A stretch of 52,037 nt of DNA, taken from assembly GCA_030433115.1 (NCBI GenBank), contig JAUILH010000012.1, positions 1-52,037 of the forward strand, given 5' to 3'. Of the stretch, positions 27,711 through 35,779 are shown piece by piece. The first letter of the stretch is position 1. Each line of letters begins with the position of its first letter. The position numbers and the translations under genes were made by a program. This DNA comes from Bacteroidia bacterium (GTDB lineage: Bacteria; Bacteroidota; Bacteroidia; Flavobacteriales_D; JAUILH01). The notes beneath the pieces are model-generated. The model was not told the origin of the DNA. It was given only the letters and a program-made list of their open reading frames with translations, and made no database searches.

Positions 27711-28350
27711 GGAATTTCTTGACCCAAAATTAGACGAATTTGTTTGTAATCACAGTGAAAAGGAGCCCGAATTGCTCTATGAACTGAACCGTGATACCCA
27801 CTTAAATGTACTTCAACCAAGGATGTTGTCAGGTCATTTGCAAGGTCGGGTGCTTAGCATGTTGTCTCATATGATTCAGCCAAAACGCATCTTGGAAATT
27901 GGGACTTATACTGGCTACAGTGCACTATCCATGGCAGAAGGACTCCAGGAAGGTGGTGAGATCATTACCATCGATATCAATGAAGAATTGGAAACCAGGA
28001 TCAGATCGTATTTCGATAAGTCAGATTATGGAAACAACATTGATTTGAGAATCGGGAATGCTCTGGAGATCATACCAACGTTGGATAAGAATTTCGACAT
28101 GGTTTTTATTGATGCCGACAAAGACAACTATCTGAACTATTACAAAATGATTATAGATGATTTGCCCTCAGGTGCTTATGTAATTGCAGACAATGTACTT
28201 TGGAGTGGGAAGGTTATTGAGGATGAAAGGACAATGGATTTGGATACAAAGTCTTTATTGGAATACAACCGATTTATGCAGAATGATGACCGTGTTCAAA
28301 ACGTGTTATTTCCGGTAAGGGATGGTTTGATGATTTGTAGGAAGTTGTGA
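27709..28350 (+). CDS. O-methyltransferase (class I SAM-dependent, COMT-like family 3)
   Basis: 213 residues. The SAM-binding motif is RILEIGTYTGYSALSMAEGL near residue 62, acidic EIITIDINEELE follows, and the metal-binding signature is MVFIDADKDNYLNYYKMI near 137 with NVLWSGKV. These are the features of the cation-dependent catechol/caffeoyl-CoA O-methyltransferase group. The natural substrate in bacteria is usually unknown. Its ATG shares two bases with the start codon of the divergent lipoprotein gene, leaving no intergenic space; the promoter must be inside the neighbour's 5' end. Its stop is 2 bases from that of the convergent barrel gene. Confidence 0.92.
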   Translation: MEFLDPKLDEFVCNHSEKEPELLYELNRDTHLNVLQPRMLSGHLQGRVLSMLSHMIQPKRILEIGTYTGYSALSMAEGLQEGGEIITIDINEELETRIRSYFDKSDYGNNIDLRIGNALEIIPTLDKNFDMVFIDADKDNYLNYYKMIIDDLPSGAYVIADNVLWSGKVIEDERTMDLDTKSLLEYNRFMQNDDRVQNVLFPVRDGLMICRKL

Positions 28351-28352
28351 TC

Positions 28353-29060
28353 CTACCCATAAATCTTCAAACCAAAAGCAAATCTTGGCAATTCAGGGTA
28401 TCTATAGCCGTCGTGTTCCTTAAAATGATTGCTCAGTCGATATTTGGCATAAAGTGTAATGCCTCCAATTCCAAATCTGAATTCCGGACCAAATTGAAGT
28501 TTGTTGATATATTTCAACTTCCGTTCAAATACTTTGGTAGAATTGTTGTCCGGTAAATTAGTGTCGTTCACCCTGTAGGTTCTTCTTGTGATGAATTGAT
28601 AAGAGCCCCAAAAGGCAAAATCTGTATAAACACCATGGCTGTCGCCTCTTTTTAGTGTGTAAGTCAGGCGTATGAATGGGGATATGGTGTAGTCCAGTGC
28701 CCAAAACTTTTCACGTTTGTATTTAAATGAATTTGCGAAAACTTTGTTGTCCGTTTGTTTGATAGAATACTGATTGAAGCCAAAAATACTCTCTATTCCC
28801 AATCCGAAAAACTTGGTAGGTTGAATTTTGGAATAGCCGCCATATTGAAGTTGAAAGGATTTTCCGAAATTAATCTGCACAGAGTCATTGATCGTTGGAC
28901 CGGTCAGGAAACCAGCTCCAAAAACCCCTCCGGCATGAGACAGTTTTCCCGGTCCCATGTCGGTATCCTCATCTTCATCCACATTGTGCATCAACAATAC
29001 CGTTTGAGCAAACAGTAAGCCTGGCAAACATAGTAATATCAAAAGGCTTAAGAGTCTCAT
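28353..29060 (-). CDS. Probable outer-membrane beta-barrel protein
   Basis: 235 residues. The signal peptide ends at Ala18-Gln19 (GLLFAQ). The rest alternates polar and hydrophobic residues with many Tyr, Phe and Gly, as in small outer-membrane barrels: QLQYGGYSKIQPTKFFGLGI, DYTISPFIRLTYTLKRG, YTDFAFWGSYQF, and a final LPRFAFGLKIYG with a near-terminal aromatic residue. An acidic stretch (EDEDTD) follows the signal. I do not recognise a family. It overlaps the upstream protease gene by ATGA, so the two form an operon. Confidence 0.75.
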   Translation of the reverse strand: MRLLSLLILLCLPGLLFAQTVLLMHNVDEDEDTDMGPGKLSHAGGVFGAGFLTGPTINDSVQINFGKSFQLQYGGYSKIQPTKFFGLGIESIFGFNQYSIKQTDNKVFANSFKYKREKFWALDYTISPFIRLTYTLKRGDSHGVYTDFAFWGSYQFITRRTYRVNDTNLPDNNSTKVFERKLKYINKLQFGPEFRFGIGGITLYAKYRLSNHFKEHDGYRYPELPRFAFGLKIYG

Positions 29061-30772
29061 AACTTCACCTCCTTTGTATAACCTTTATAATGCATCCGGA
29101 GAATTTTTCCTTTCAAAGAATCGTCAATTGGAATGTCAAGTACGGTTTGGTTCTCGACTCCAATCACATAATAGATGTCCAGATAGGACCCGGGAGACCC
29201 AATTGAGTAGAAAAAATAGTCAGGCGAATTACTGAATATTCCCGAGCTACTTGTACTGAAATGACTGTCCCCGTAGTGTAAAAATGCCTCTCCTTCCGTA
29301 TTAAGTACTTCATTACCGTGCGGATGATTAAAATCTAAAGAATGCTTGCTACCGTAATAATTTAGCATGGGCAATGACGCTCTGGAGAACATCACCGACT
29401 CAATATTCACTTTAAATTGGCTACTGTCATAGCTCACAATCAACGGATCTGAGATAGGTCTTTTTGGAATAGTATCGAAAAAGTAACTCGCTTGCGGCAC
29501 GCCATATCCATGTGCATAATCGTAGTAGGGATGTAGTTCTCCTGAAGACTCAAGGGCTCTGAAAAGTTCCATGACTGTTCTGCTGCGATTAGCTTGCCAG
29601 GCACAAGCTGCAAATCCACAGGTCAGCGGACTGGCAAAAGAGGTGCCTGTGACCATTTGTAGCGAGTTTTTACTCATCACCATCGCATAACCAAATGCAG
29701 ATACATTGGGTTTCAGGCGCTTGTCGGCAGATGGGCCATAACTACTCCAGGAAGCTTGAATGTTGGTCCAGGGATTAATGGCACCAACGGCCAATACGGA
29801 ATCCGCATCTGCAGGGGCACCAATGGTTCTCCAATCCACGTCATCGCCTTCATTTCCAGCAGAATTCACCACTAAAATACCTTTTGACGCCGCCAAATTC
29901 CCGGTTCTTGTCACCAGGGCACTCACACCATCCATATCTTTTCTGAAATACAAACGTTTTGTATATCCAAGAGAGCTATTGATCAATTGAGCCCCATTCT
30001 TATCGGCCCATTCCATAGCGGCCAACCAGTTTTCTTCATCCGACAAGCCTTCACTGAATACGTTTTCGGTTCTCGCTAACAAGAATTCAGCATCAGTAGC
30101 CATGCCCAGCGGAATGCCATCAACCATTCCGGCAATATTACTTAGGACCATGGTGCCATGCGTATGTCCTTTGTATGTGTTGTCTTTATTTTTAATAAAA
30201 TCCCTATGGGCAATGATTTTCTTTTTGTGTCGAATGTGTTCAAATGCTTGTAAGTAATCTACTCCCGGAAACCCAGCATCCAGAATGGCAATGCGCATGC
30301 CTTCACCTGTTAAACCTGCTTTTCTAAACAAGTCACCTTGCATCCGTTTAATTTGAGCCTTCGCAAGTTTCAATTGTCCCTGAGTAAATTCAAGGTCAAC
30401 GCCAGCCAGTTCTGCCTTGCTTTCACCAAATTTTAAGACTTTACGTACATGTGGTAGATTTTTAATCTGATCAATGTTGTTCAAGTCTGTAAAAACTACT
30501 ACCCCGTTATGCCAACGCAGGGCTCTGCCGGTTGAATCAACAAGAAGTGATAGGGAAGAGATGTAATCTTGCCTTACCGGTTTGTCGGTGATATGGTCTA
30601 AACTGTAACCATGCTGCTGCCGTCTTTCAATGGCCTTGGCGTCAAAGTAGCTATGCGGATTAAATTCCACCCCATCCTTGTCCGTGAAAATCACCAAATA
30701 CTTGTGGTTCTGCTGTGCAAAAGAAAATGCAGTCAGAAAACATAGAATTATGGATAAATGATGACGAAACAT
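29057..30772 (-). CDS. S8 family serine peptidase (subtilisin-like), secreted
   Basis: 571 residues from ATG 30772, where a signal peptide begins (cleavage near SFAQ); the open frame runs further upstream but that part overlaps the divergent threonine aldolase gene and looks unreal. The catalytic triad is visible: Asp in RIAILDAGFPG, His in GHTHGTMVLSNIAG, Ser in TGTSFASPLTCGFAA, and the oxyanion Asn in NSAGNEGDD. An inhibitor-like propeptide lies before the Asp. The last 120 residues are beta-rich, ending KGYTKEVKL, but do not form a recognisable T9SS type A sorting domain, so the route across the outer membrane is unclear. It overlaps the barrel gene downstream by ATGA. Confidence 0.92.
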   Translation of the reverse strand: MFRHHLSIILCFLTAFSFAQQNHKYLVIFTDKDGVEFNPHSYFDAKAIERRQQHGYSLDHITDKPVRQDYISSLSLLVDSTGRALRWHNGVVVFTDLNNIDQIKNLPHVRKVLKFGESKAELAGVDLEFTQGQLKLAKAQIKRMQGDLFRKAGLTGEGMRIAILDAGFPGVDYLQAFEHIRHKKKIIAHRDFIKNKDNTYKGHTHGTMVLSNIAGMVDGIPLGMATDAEFLLARTENVFSEGLSDEENWLAAMEWADKNGAQLINSSLGYTKRLYFRKDMDGVSALVTRTGNLAASKGILVVNSAGNEGDDVDWRTIGAPADADSVLAVGAINPWTNIQASWSSYGPSADKRLKPNVSAFGYAMVMSKNSLQMVTGTSFASPLTCGFAACAWQANRSRTVMELFRALESSGELHPYYDYAHGYGVPQASYFFDTIPKRPISDPLIVSYDSSQFKVNIESVMFSRASLPMLNYYGSKHSLDFNHPHGNEVLNTEGEAFLHYGDSHFSTSSSGIFSNSPDYFFYSIGSPGSYLDIYYVIGVENQTVLDIPIDDSLKGKILRMHYKGYTKEVKL

Positions 30773-30821
30773 AAGTATTCCAAAAAGATTGCTTAAAATT
30801 AGCGAAACTTTTCCTGAAACT

Positions 30822-31847
30822 ATGATTAAAGTTGATCTAAGAAGCGATACCGTGACAAAACCTTGCCGGGGCATGATGGAAGGTATGATGCAGGCCAGAC
30901 TAGGAGATGATGTTTTTGAAGAAGACCCTGGAATCATTGAGTTGGAAGAATATGGTGCACAGCTGTTTGGTAAAGAAGCGGCTATTTTTTGTCCTTCTGG
31001 CACCATGACAAATCAGATTGCCATCAGGCTTCATACTTTTATTGGTGCTGAGGTTATTTGCCATGAAGATGCCCATGTTTATCAGTACGAAGGAGCTGGA
31101 ATAGCTGTCAACTCAGGTGCTTCAGTGAAATTGCTCAAAGGGAATCGTGGTCGCATTACAGCGGAAGATGTAGAAACAGGCATTAATCCGGACGATATCC
31201 ATAAAGGTGTGACTTCATTGGTATGTGTGGAAGATACTAGTAACCGTGGTGGAGGATGTGTGTATGACGTGGAAGAATTGAAGAGGATCAGACGGGTTTG
31301 TGACCAGCATGAGCTGCCGCTTCACTGTGACGGTGCCCGTTTATTTAATTCCTTAGTGGTGAGGAATGATAACTATATTGACTATGGACAGTTGTTTGAT
31401 ACCATTTCAATTTGTTTATCCAAGGGGCTTGGGGCACCAATTGGGTCTCTTTTGCTGGGAACTAAAGAACATATAAAGAAAGCGAGACGTATTAGAAAAG
31501 TATTTGGTGGAGGCATGAGACAAGTCGGTCTTTTAGGCGCCGCTGGTTTATTCGCTTTGAAAAATAATATTGATAGGTTAACTGAGGATCATAAAAGGGC
31601 TGCGAATATTGGTCGTTTTTTAACAGGTTTACCTTATGTAGATTCTGTATTACCTGTTGAAACCAATATTGTTGTCTTTAACCTGTCTGATTCAATTAAG
31701 CCTAAAGATTTTCTGAATTTTTTGCAGCAAAATAATGTGCTGGCTGTACCTTTTGGTGGACAGTCTATTCGCTTTGTGACACACAAGGATTTTAATGACG
31801 ATCATTGTGACCGCTTGTATGAAGTTCTTAAAAAACACACCACTTAA
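30822..31847 (+). CDS. Low-specificity threonine aldolase (PLP-dependent)
   Basis: 341 residues from ATG 30822 (a TTG at 30789 is open but the family begins VDLRSDTVTKP). It cleaves threonine or allo-threonine to glycine and acetaldehyde. Seen in sequence: IKVDLRSDTVTKPCRGM at the start, GDDVFEEDPGIIELEE, the PLP stacking region SGTMTNQIAI, the cofactor Asp in LHCDGARLFN, and the Schiff-base lysine in CLSKGLGAPIGSLLLG. All key residues appear present. The start is 49 bases from the divergent protease start. The stop shares a base with the next ATG (TAATG), so the lipoprotein gene after it is co-translated. Confidence 0.93.
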   Translation: MIKVDLRSDTVTKPCRGMMEGMMQARLGDDVFEEDPGIIELEEYGAQLFGKEAAIFCPSGTMTNQIAIRLHTFIGAEVICHEDAHVYQYEGAGIAVNSGASVKLLKGNRGRITAEDVETGINPDDIHKGVTSLVCVEDTSNRGGGCVYDVEELKRIRRVCDQHELPLHCDGARLFNSLVVRNDNYIDYGQLFDTISICLSKGLGAPIGSLLLGTKEHIKKARRIRKVFGGGMRQVGLLGAAGLFALKNNIDRLTEDHKRAANIGRFLTGLPYVDSVLPVETNIVVFNLSDSIKPKDFLNFLQQNNVLAVPFGGQSIRFVTHKDFNDDHCDRLYEVLKKHTT

Positions 31848-32581
31848 TGGTAATTAACAAGGTCATAGGATGTCTTGTGTTGAGTCTACTGTTATCGGGC
31901 TGTTCGAGTGAAGGCTCACACCCTGAAAAAGTTGACGTGGAAGTGGAACCTGAAAACCATGTTAACCCAAAACTGGCTCACCGGGAAGACAGTCTTTTGG
32001 AAGACCCTGGACCCATTGAAAAAGGAGCAAATTCCGGGTACATCCACTTCTTGTCTCATTATACAGAGGCCTACGATACCGTTTTTAATTCAAAATCATT
32101 ACTGCTCGATCGATTTACAAGTGAAAAAGCGGTCAAAAAATCAATCAAAAGAAAGCAAGATGTTTTTCTAAGAGACAGTTCAGGAATAACGCCCATGGCC
32201 CATTTGTGGCACTATGAGTATCGCGATAGTGCCCAATTGGCGAATGTGTTGAGAAACTGGTTTTTCGAATTCGGTGATGCCAGAAGTGAAATTAAATTGG
32301 GTGTAAATACGCAGGTCGATTCGGAGCCAGGAATCATCATTATTAATGAATTCGAGATAGATGTGTTGTATGTGGATTGTGATCACTACGCGTCATTTTC
32401 CTGGAATGATAAGGGGCAGAGTTACCGCAATACTTTGATTAAGGACAATTCAACAGTTTTTAGAATAGATTGTGATGGTGAATTAATCTGGGAACAATTT
32501 TCACTGCCTGAAGAGGAAGTAGAGGAGGCTGAAACAAACGAGCACACTGATGAGAATGTTGGCGAAAACGAGACCCCATGA
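31847..32581 (+). CDS. Lipoprotein of unknown function
   Basis: 244 residues with a lipoprotein signal ending in LLSGC at residues 15-19. The middle part (YIHFLSHYTEAYDTVFNSKS, MAHLWHYEYRDSAQLANVLR, PGIIIINEFEIDVLYVDCDH) looks like a compact alpha/beta domain that I do not recognise. The last 25 residues are almost all acidic and polar (EEEVEEAETNEH and on). Those codons, bases 32501-32581, overlap the 3' end of the convergent crcB gene by 81 bases, which may explain the low-complexity tail. It begins within the stop of the threonine aldolase gene. Confidence 0.7.
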   Translation: MVINKVIGCLVLSLLLSGCSSEGSHPEKVDVEVEPENHVNPKLAHREDSLLEDPGPIEKGANSGYIHFLSHYTEAYDTVFNSKSLLLDRFTSEKAVKKSIKRKQDVFLRDSSGITPMAHLWHYEYRDSAQLANVLRNWFFEFGDARSEIKLGVNTQVDSEPGIIIINEFEIDVLYVDCDHYASFSWNDKGQSYRNTLIKDNSTVFRIDCDGELIWEQFSLPEEEVEEAETNEHTDENVGENETP

Positions 32582-32860
32582 ACCTGCTTGAGCCAATTCA
32601 ACGGTTTCCATGCTAAAGGTGCTAAAGGTGCTATAGCCCCCGCATAATCCTACTGCGAGAAAGTAAAACCAGAAATTGTTGGGTTTAATTTCGTCCTTGA
32701 ATTGGTAGACTACTAATCCCAGCAGAATACAAGCCAGAATATTACTTACAATAGTACCCCAGGGTAAATCGGATTTGATTTGTGCATTCACCAGACGGCC
32801 AGTTCCATATCTCAGAAGGCTGCCAATACCTCCTCCAAGAAATATGGCCAGATACATCAT
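32501..32860 (-). CDS. crcB: Fluoride exporter CrcB/Fluc
   Basis: 119 residues, four transmembrane helices. Family marks are GGGIGSLLRYGTGRL near residue 9, PWGTIVSNILACILLG with the conserved Asn, and GLCGGYSTFSTFSMET, which forms the fluoride track and central Na+ site in Fluc channels. The protein works as an antiparallel dimer that lets fluoride leave the cell. Its ATG overlaps the stop of the PAP2 gene (ATGA), with a second ATG right after. There is no room for a fluoride riboswitch ahead of it. The 3' end overlaps the convergent lipoprotein gene by 81 bases. Confidence 0.95.
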   Translation of the reverse strand: MMYLAIFLGGGIGSLLRYGTGRLVNAQIKSDLPWGTIVSNILACILLGLVVYQFKDEIKPNNFWFYFLAVGLCGGYSTFSTFSMETVELAQAGSWGLVFANILISVLVCFSLLYFLFRQ

Positions 32861-33456
32861 GGTTTAATTTTTTTGAGAATAACTTTTGTAAATAGCAGGG
32901 AGAGTAAATAACCGATGGTTCCGCCAAGGAGTCCTCCAAAAATGACATCAGCAGGATAATGAACGCCCATATAAATTCGGCTATAACTTATTAGTAAGGC
33001 CCACACCAAAAGCACAGGAAGTACCCAGGAAAATTTCTTTTTCAAAATCTGACCACAGAAAATGGCGATCGCAAAACTATTGGCAGCATGTCCGGAAACA
33101 AAACCGTATTGTCCCCCTTTGTAGTAATTGCCATCAAAATCTTTCACTAAATGAACCAGATGTTGAAAATCCTGATTGTGTGACGGTCGGTAACGCATTA
33201 CAGTCTCTTTAAGTCCGTAAGTAGCTATGGCATCCGTTAAACCAACTGCAGCAACGCCAGCAAGTAATGCAATGCCTGCACCTTTCCAACCATGTGCCCG
33301 GTAGAACAAAAAGATCATCAACAAGTAAAGGGGAATCCATAAGTATTTGTAAGACACATACCACATAATGCTATCCCACATAGGAGTGTGCATGCCATTA
33401 ATTTGTTTGAACAAATTGACATCAAAATTCTCCAGTGCCGTTAGTAATTCCTGCAT
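32857..33456 (-). CDS. PAP2 superfamily membrane phosphatase
   Basis: 199 residues with about five hydrophobic helices. The three PAP2 catalytic motifs are in order: KETVMRYRPSHN (Lys-x6-Arg-Pro), FVSGHAANSF (Ser-Gly-His), and SRIYMGVHYPADVIFGG (Ser-Arg-x5-His-x3-Asp). Such proteins remove phosphate from lipid phosphates, such as undecaprenyl diphosphate (recycling the cell wall carrier, like BcrC/PgpB), phosphatidic acid or phosphatidylglycerophosphate. Substrate cannot be decided here. It starts within the stop of obgE (TAATG) and ends within the start of crcB, so it is the third gene of a tight operon. Confidence 0.92.
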   Translation of the reverse strand: MQELLTALENFDVNLFKQINGMHTPMWDSIMWYVSYKYLWIPLYLLMIFLFYRAHGWKGAGIALLAGVAAVGLTDAIATYGLKETVMRYRPSHNQDFQHLVHLVKDFDGNYYKGGQYGFVSGHAANSFAIAIFCGQILKKKFSWVLPVLLVWALLISYSRIYMGVHYPADVIFGGLLGGTIGYLLSLLFTKVILKKIKP

Positions 33457-34445
33457 TACTCGTTAATTGCGTTCCACAGCATGTCTTTGAGTTCTGTTAA
33501 ACCCATTTGAGCAACTGATGATATAAATATATGAGGAATTTGTGGTAAATCCTGCTTCATTTCGTTTTTGAGTTCCTCATCCAACATATCTGATTTGGAT
33601 ATGGCAAGAATTCTTTCCTTGTCCAATAATTCCGGATTATACTGTTTAAGTTCATTGAGCAATATTTGATACTCTTTATGGATATCGTCACTGTCTGCCG
33701 GTACCATAAACAACAAAATAGAATTTCGTTCAATGTGTCTCAAAAAGCGAATTCCCAGTCCTTTTCCTTCAGAAGCGCCTTCAATAATCCCCGGAATATC
33801 AGCCATTACAAAAGACCGATGATCTCTGTATGGAACCATTCCTAAATTTGGAACCAGTGTAGTAAACGGATAATTGGCAATTTCAGGTTTGGCGGCTGAA
33901 ATGACAGACAATAAGGTAGATTTTCCCGCATTCGGGAATCCTACAAGACCAACATCTGCAAGCACTTTGAGTTCAAGCACTTTCCATTCTTCTTTCCCGG
34001 GAATTCCAGGTTGAGCATAGCGTGGCGTTTGGTTAGTTGGCGATTTGAAGTGGGCATTGCCACGTCCCCCTTTTCCACCTTCAACCAAAATATGGGTTTC
34101 GCCATCTTCAGTAATTTCGAAAATGACTTCATTGGTCTCTGGATCACGGGCTATTGTTCCTAGTGGGACCTCCAGGATTTCATCACGACCAGTTTTTCCG
34201 GAACTATGGCTAGGACCACCGCTATCTCCTGCGCCGGCTATTACGTGCTTTCGATACTTGAGATGCAGTAAGGTCCAGAGTTGAGCGTTCCCACGAACGA
34301 TCACATGTCCACCCCTGCCACCATCACCACCATCAGGTCCTCCTTTGGAGTTCAAACGATCTCTGTGAAGATGGGATGAACCTTGTCCGCCTTTTCCAGA
34401 CCGACAACAAATCTTGACGTAGTCAACAAAATTGCTTCCGGCCAT
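33456..34445 (-). CDS. obgE: Obg family GTPase ObgE/CgtA
   Basis: 329 residues. The glycine-rich Obg domain spans 1-160 ([35 protein letters not shown]). The G domain follows, with [15 protein letters not shown] (G1), the TTLVPNLG switch, [18 protein letters not shown] (G3), and SKSD for G4 near residue 285. Obg helps late 50S ribosome assembly and links growth to GTP/ppGpp levels. The C-terminal OCT domain found in some Obg proteins is missing, which is usual in this phylum. It lies 6 bases after the hpt-adk fusion gene, so purine nucleotide supply and a GTPase share an operon. Confidence 0.96.
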   Translation of the reverse strand: MAGSNFVDYVKICCRSGKGGQGSSHLHRDRLNSKGGPDGGDGGRGGHVIVRGNAQLWTLLHLKYRKHVIAGAGDSGGPSHSSGKTGRDEILEVPLGTIARDPETNEVIFEITEDGETHILVEGGKGGRGNAHFKSPTNQTPRYAQPGIPGKEEWKVLELKVLADVGLVGFPNAGKSTLLSVISAAKPEIANYPFTTLVPNLGMVPYRDHRSFVMADIPGIIEGASEGKGLGIRFLRHIERNSILLFMVPADSDDIHKEYQILLNELKQYNPELLDKERILAISKSDMLDEELKNEMKQDLPQIPHIFISSVAQMGLTELKDMLWNAINE

Positions 34446-34451
34446 GTCGTT

Positions 34452-35573
34452 TTATGCTTCTACACCATCAATGGCAGTGAATAGTCTTTCAGTAATCTCT
34501 TCAATAGAACCAATGCCATCAATAGCTTTGTACTTACCTTGTTCTTTATAATGACTGGCTACAGGTGCAGTCTGTTTATTGTACACATCAATTCTGTTCT
34601 GAATGATCTCTGGATCAGCGTCATCTGGTCTGCCACTATCAATGGCTCTGTTTTTCAAACGTGTTCTCAATTCCTCTTCTTCAACTTCCAGCGCAAGCAT
34701 GAAAGTAACGGATGTTCCTTTTGACGCTAAAAAACTATCTAAAGCCTCAGCTTGAGCAGAGGTTCTGGGGAAACCGTCGTAAATAACACCTTTGGCATCC
34801 GGGTGCTTTTGAACTTCTGATTCCAAAATCTTAATGGTAATGTCATCAGGAACTAAATTTCCTTTGTCAGAGTAGCTCTTAGCCAATTTAGCCAAATCAG
34901 ATTGAGGGTCAAGACCTCTGAATACATCTCCTGTTGAAATGTGAACCAAACCGTATTTTTGAGCTAATTTTTCGCTTTGGGTGCCTTTGCCTGCACCTGG
35001 AGGGCCGAATAAAACAATGTTTAACATGTTGTTTTTTGTTTCTGAAAGTTTCAGGATTTCGTTGATATTTCTTCCCAAACCATCATAGTCAAGTCCATAA
35101 CCCACTACGAATTTGTTCGGAATTTCAAATCCTGTGTATTTCAATTTATACTCTTTTTGGTAGGCGTCTTTTTTGAATAAAAGGGTCGCAATTTCGACAC
35201 TCAAGGCGCCTTTTTCAATCATGTAATTGTTGAGGTATTCTAGTGTGATACCAGTGTCCACAATGTCCTCAATTAAAACGACATGGCGTCCCTTGATCTC
35301 ATCCTGCAATCCAAGTACATTCTTCACCTGACCGGATGTTTCCGTGCCTTCATATGAGCTAACTTTAATAAAACTAAGGTCGCTGATGATGTCTATTTCT
35401 TTTAAAAGATCGGATGCAAACATGAAGGCACCATTCAAAACAATTACGAATAAAGGATCTTTATCTGCGTAATCCAGGGTGATTTGTTTACCCATGGTTT
35501 GAATGCGCTCAGCAATGGTTTCCTTACTGAGAAAAGGACCGAATTGCTTGTCGTGTAATTTAATCAATGCCAT
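34452..35573 (-). CDS. Fused hypoxanthine phosphoribosyltransferase and adenylate kinase
   Basis: 373 residues carrying two complete enzymes. Residues 1-181 are a hypoxanthine phosphoribosyltransferase: the PRPP-binding motif is VVLIEDIVDTGITLEYL and the flexible loop includes SSYEGTETSGQV. Residues 183-373 are an adenylate kinase: P-loop MLNIVLFGPPGAGKGTQSEK, STGDVFRGL, YDGFPRTSAQAE, and a short LID region with RAIDSGRPDDADPEIIQNR. Together they would make IMP or GMP from free bases and interconvert ATP, ADP and AMP. An ATG at 35027 begins exactly where a free adenylate kinase would, so a separate Adk could also be made. It is the first gene of the obgE-PAP2-crcB operon. Confidence 0.95.
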   Translation of the reverse strand: MALIKLHDKQFGPFLSKETIAERIQTMGKQITLDYADKDPLFVIVLNGAFMFASDLLKEIDIISDLSFIKVSSYEGTETSGQVKNVLGLQDEIKGRHVVLIEDIVDTGITLEYLNNYMIEKGALSVEIATLLFKKDAYQKEYKLKYTGFEIPNKFVVGYGLDYDGLGRNINEILKLSETKNNMLNIVLFGPPGAGKGTQSEKLAQKYGLVHISTGDVFRGLDPQSDLAKLAKSYSDKGNLVPDDITIKILESEVQKHPDAKGVIYDGFPRTSAQAEALDSFLASKGTSVTFMLALEVEEEELRTRLKNRAIDSGRPDDADPEIIQNRIDVYNKQTAPVASHYKEQGKYKAIDGIGSIEEITERLFTAIDGVEA

Positions 35574-35584
35574 GATTTGGACTG

Positions 35585-35592
35585 CAAAAATA
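35585..35592 (-). promoter_or_regulatory. Possible -7 box of the hpt-adk operon
   Basis: TATTTTTG on the minus strand fits TAnnTTTG exactly, 11 bases before the ATG, implying a very short leader. Like the purL box it is followed by CAG and an AAAT. No clear upstream TTG. Confidence 0.4.
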
Positions 35593-35779
35593 GGAAAAAT
35601 GCAGGGGATCAGGAAATAATGGTGACGAGCGGTGGATATTGTGGATAATTATTAATGGAAAATGATCGTTGCGCTCAAGTGTTAAAAAAGATGTGTTTTA
35701 AGGATTTTTAGAACAAAAAGGCAACTTCTGTTTGAAGCAGACGTCTTCAATTTGACTACTCACTCAAACGCTATTTGTA

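Noticed and set aside
30773..31006. Upstream extension of the subtilase reading frame
   Set aside because: It overlaps the divergent threonine aldolase on the opposite strand, has no family similarity, and a proper signal peptide begins at 30772.
32858..32900. Fluoride riboswitch ahead of crcB
   Set aside because: crcB starts inside the stop codon of the PAP2 gene, leaving no untranslated leader, and no riboswitch fold is evident.
35574..35779. A small RNA or leader structure in the 206-base gap between hpt-adk and the giant cargo gene
   Set aside because: Apart from a -7 box for hpt-adk I see no strong hairpin, tRNA-like fold or conserved motif.
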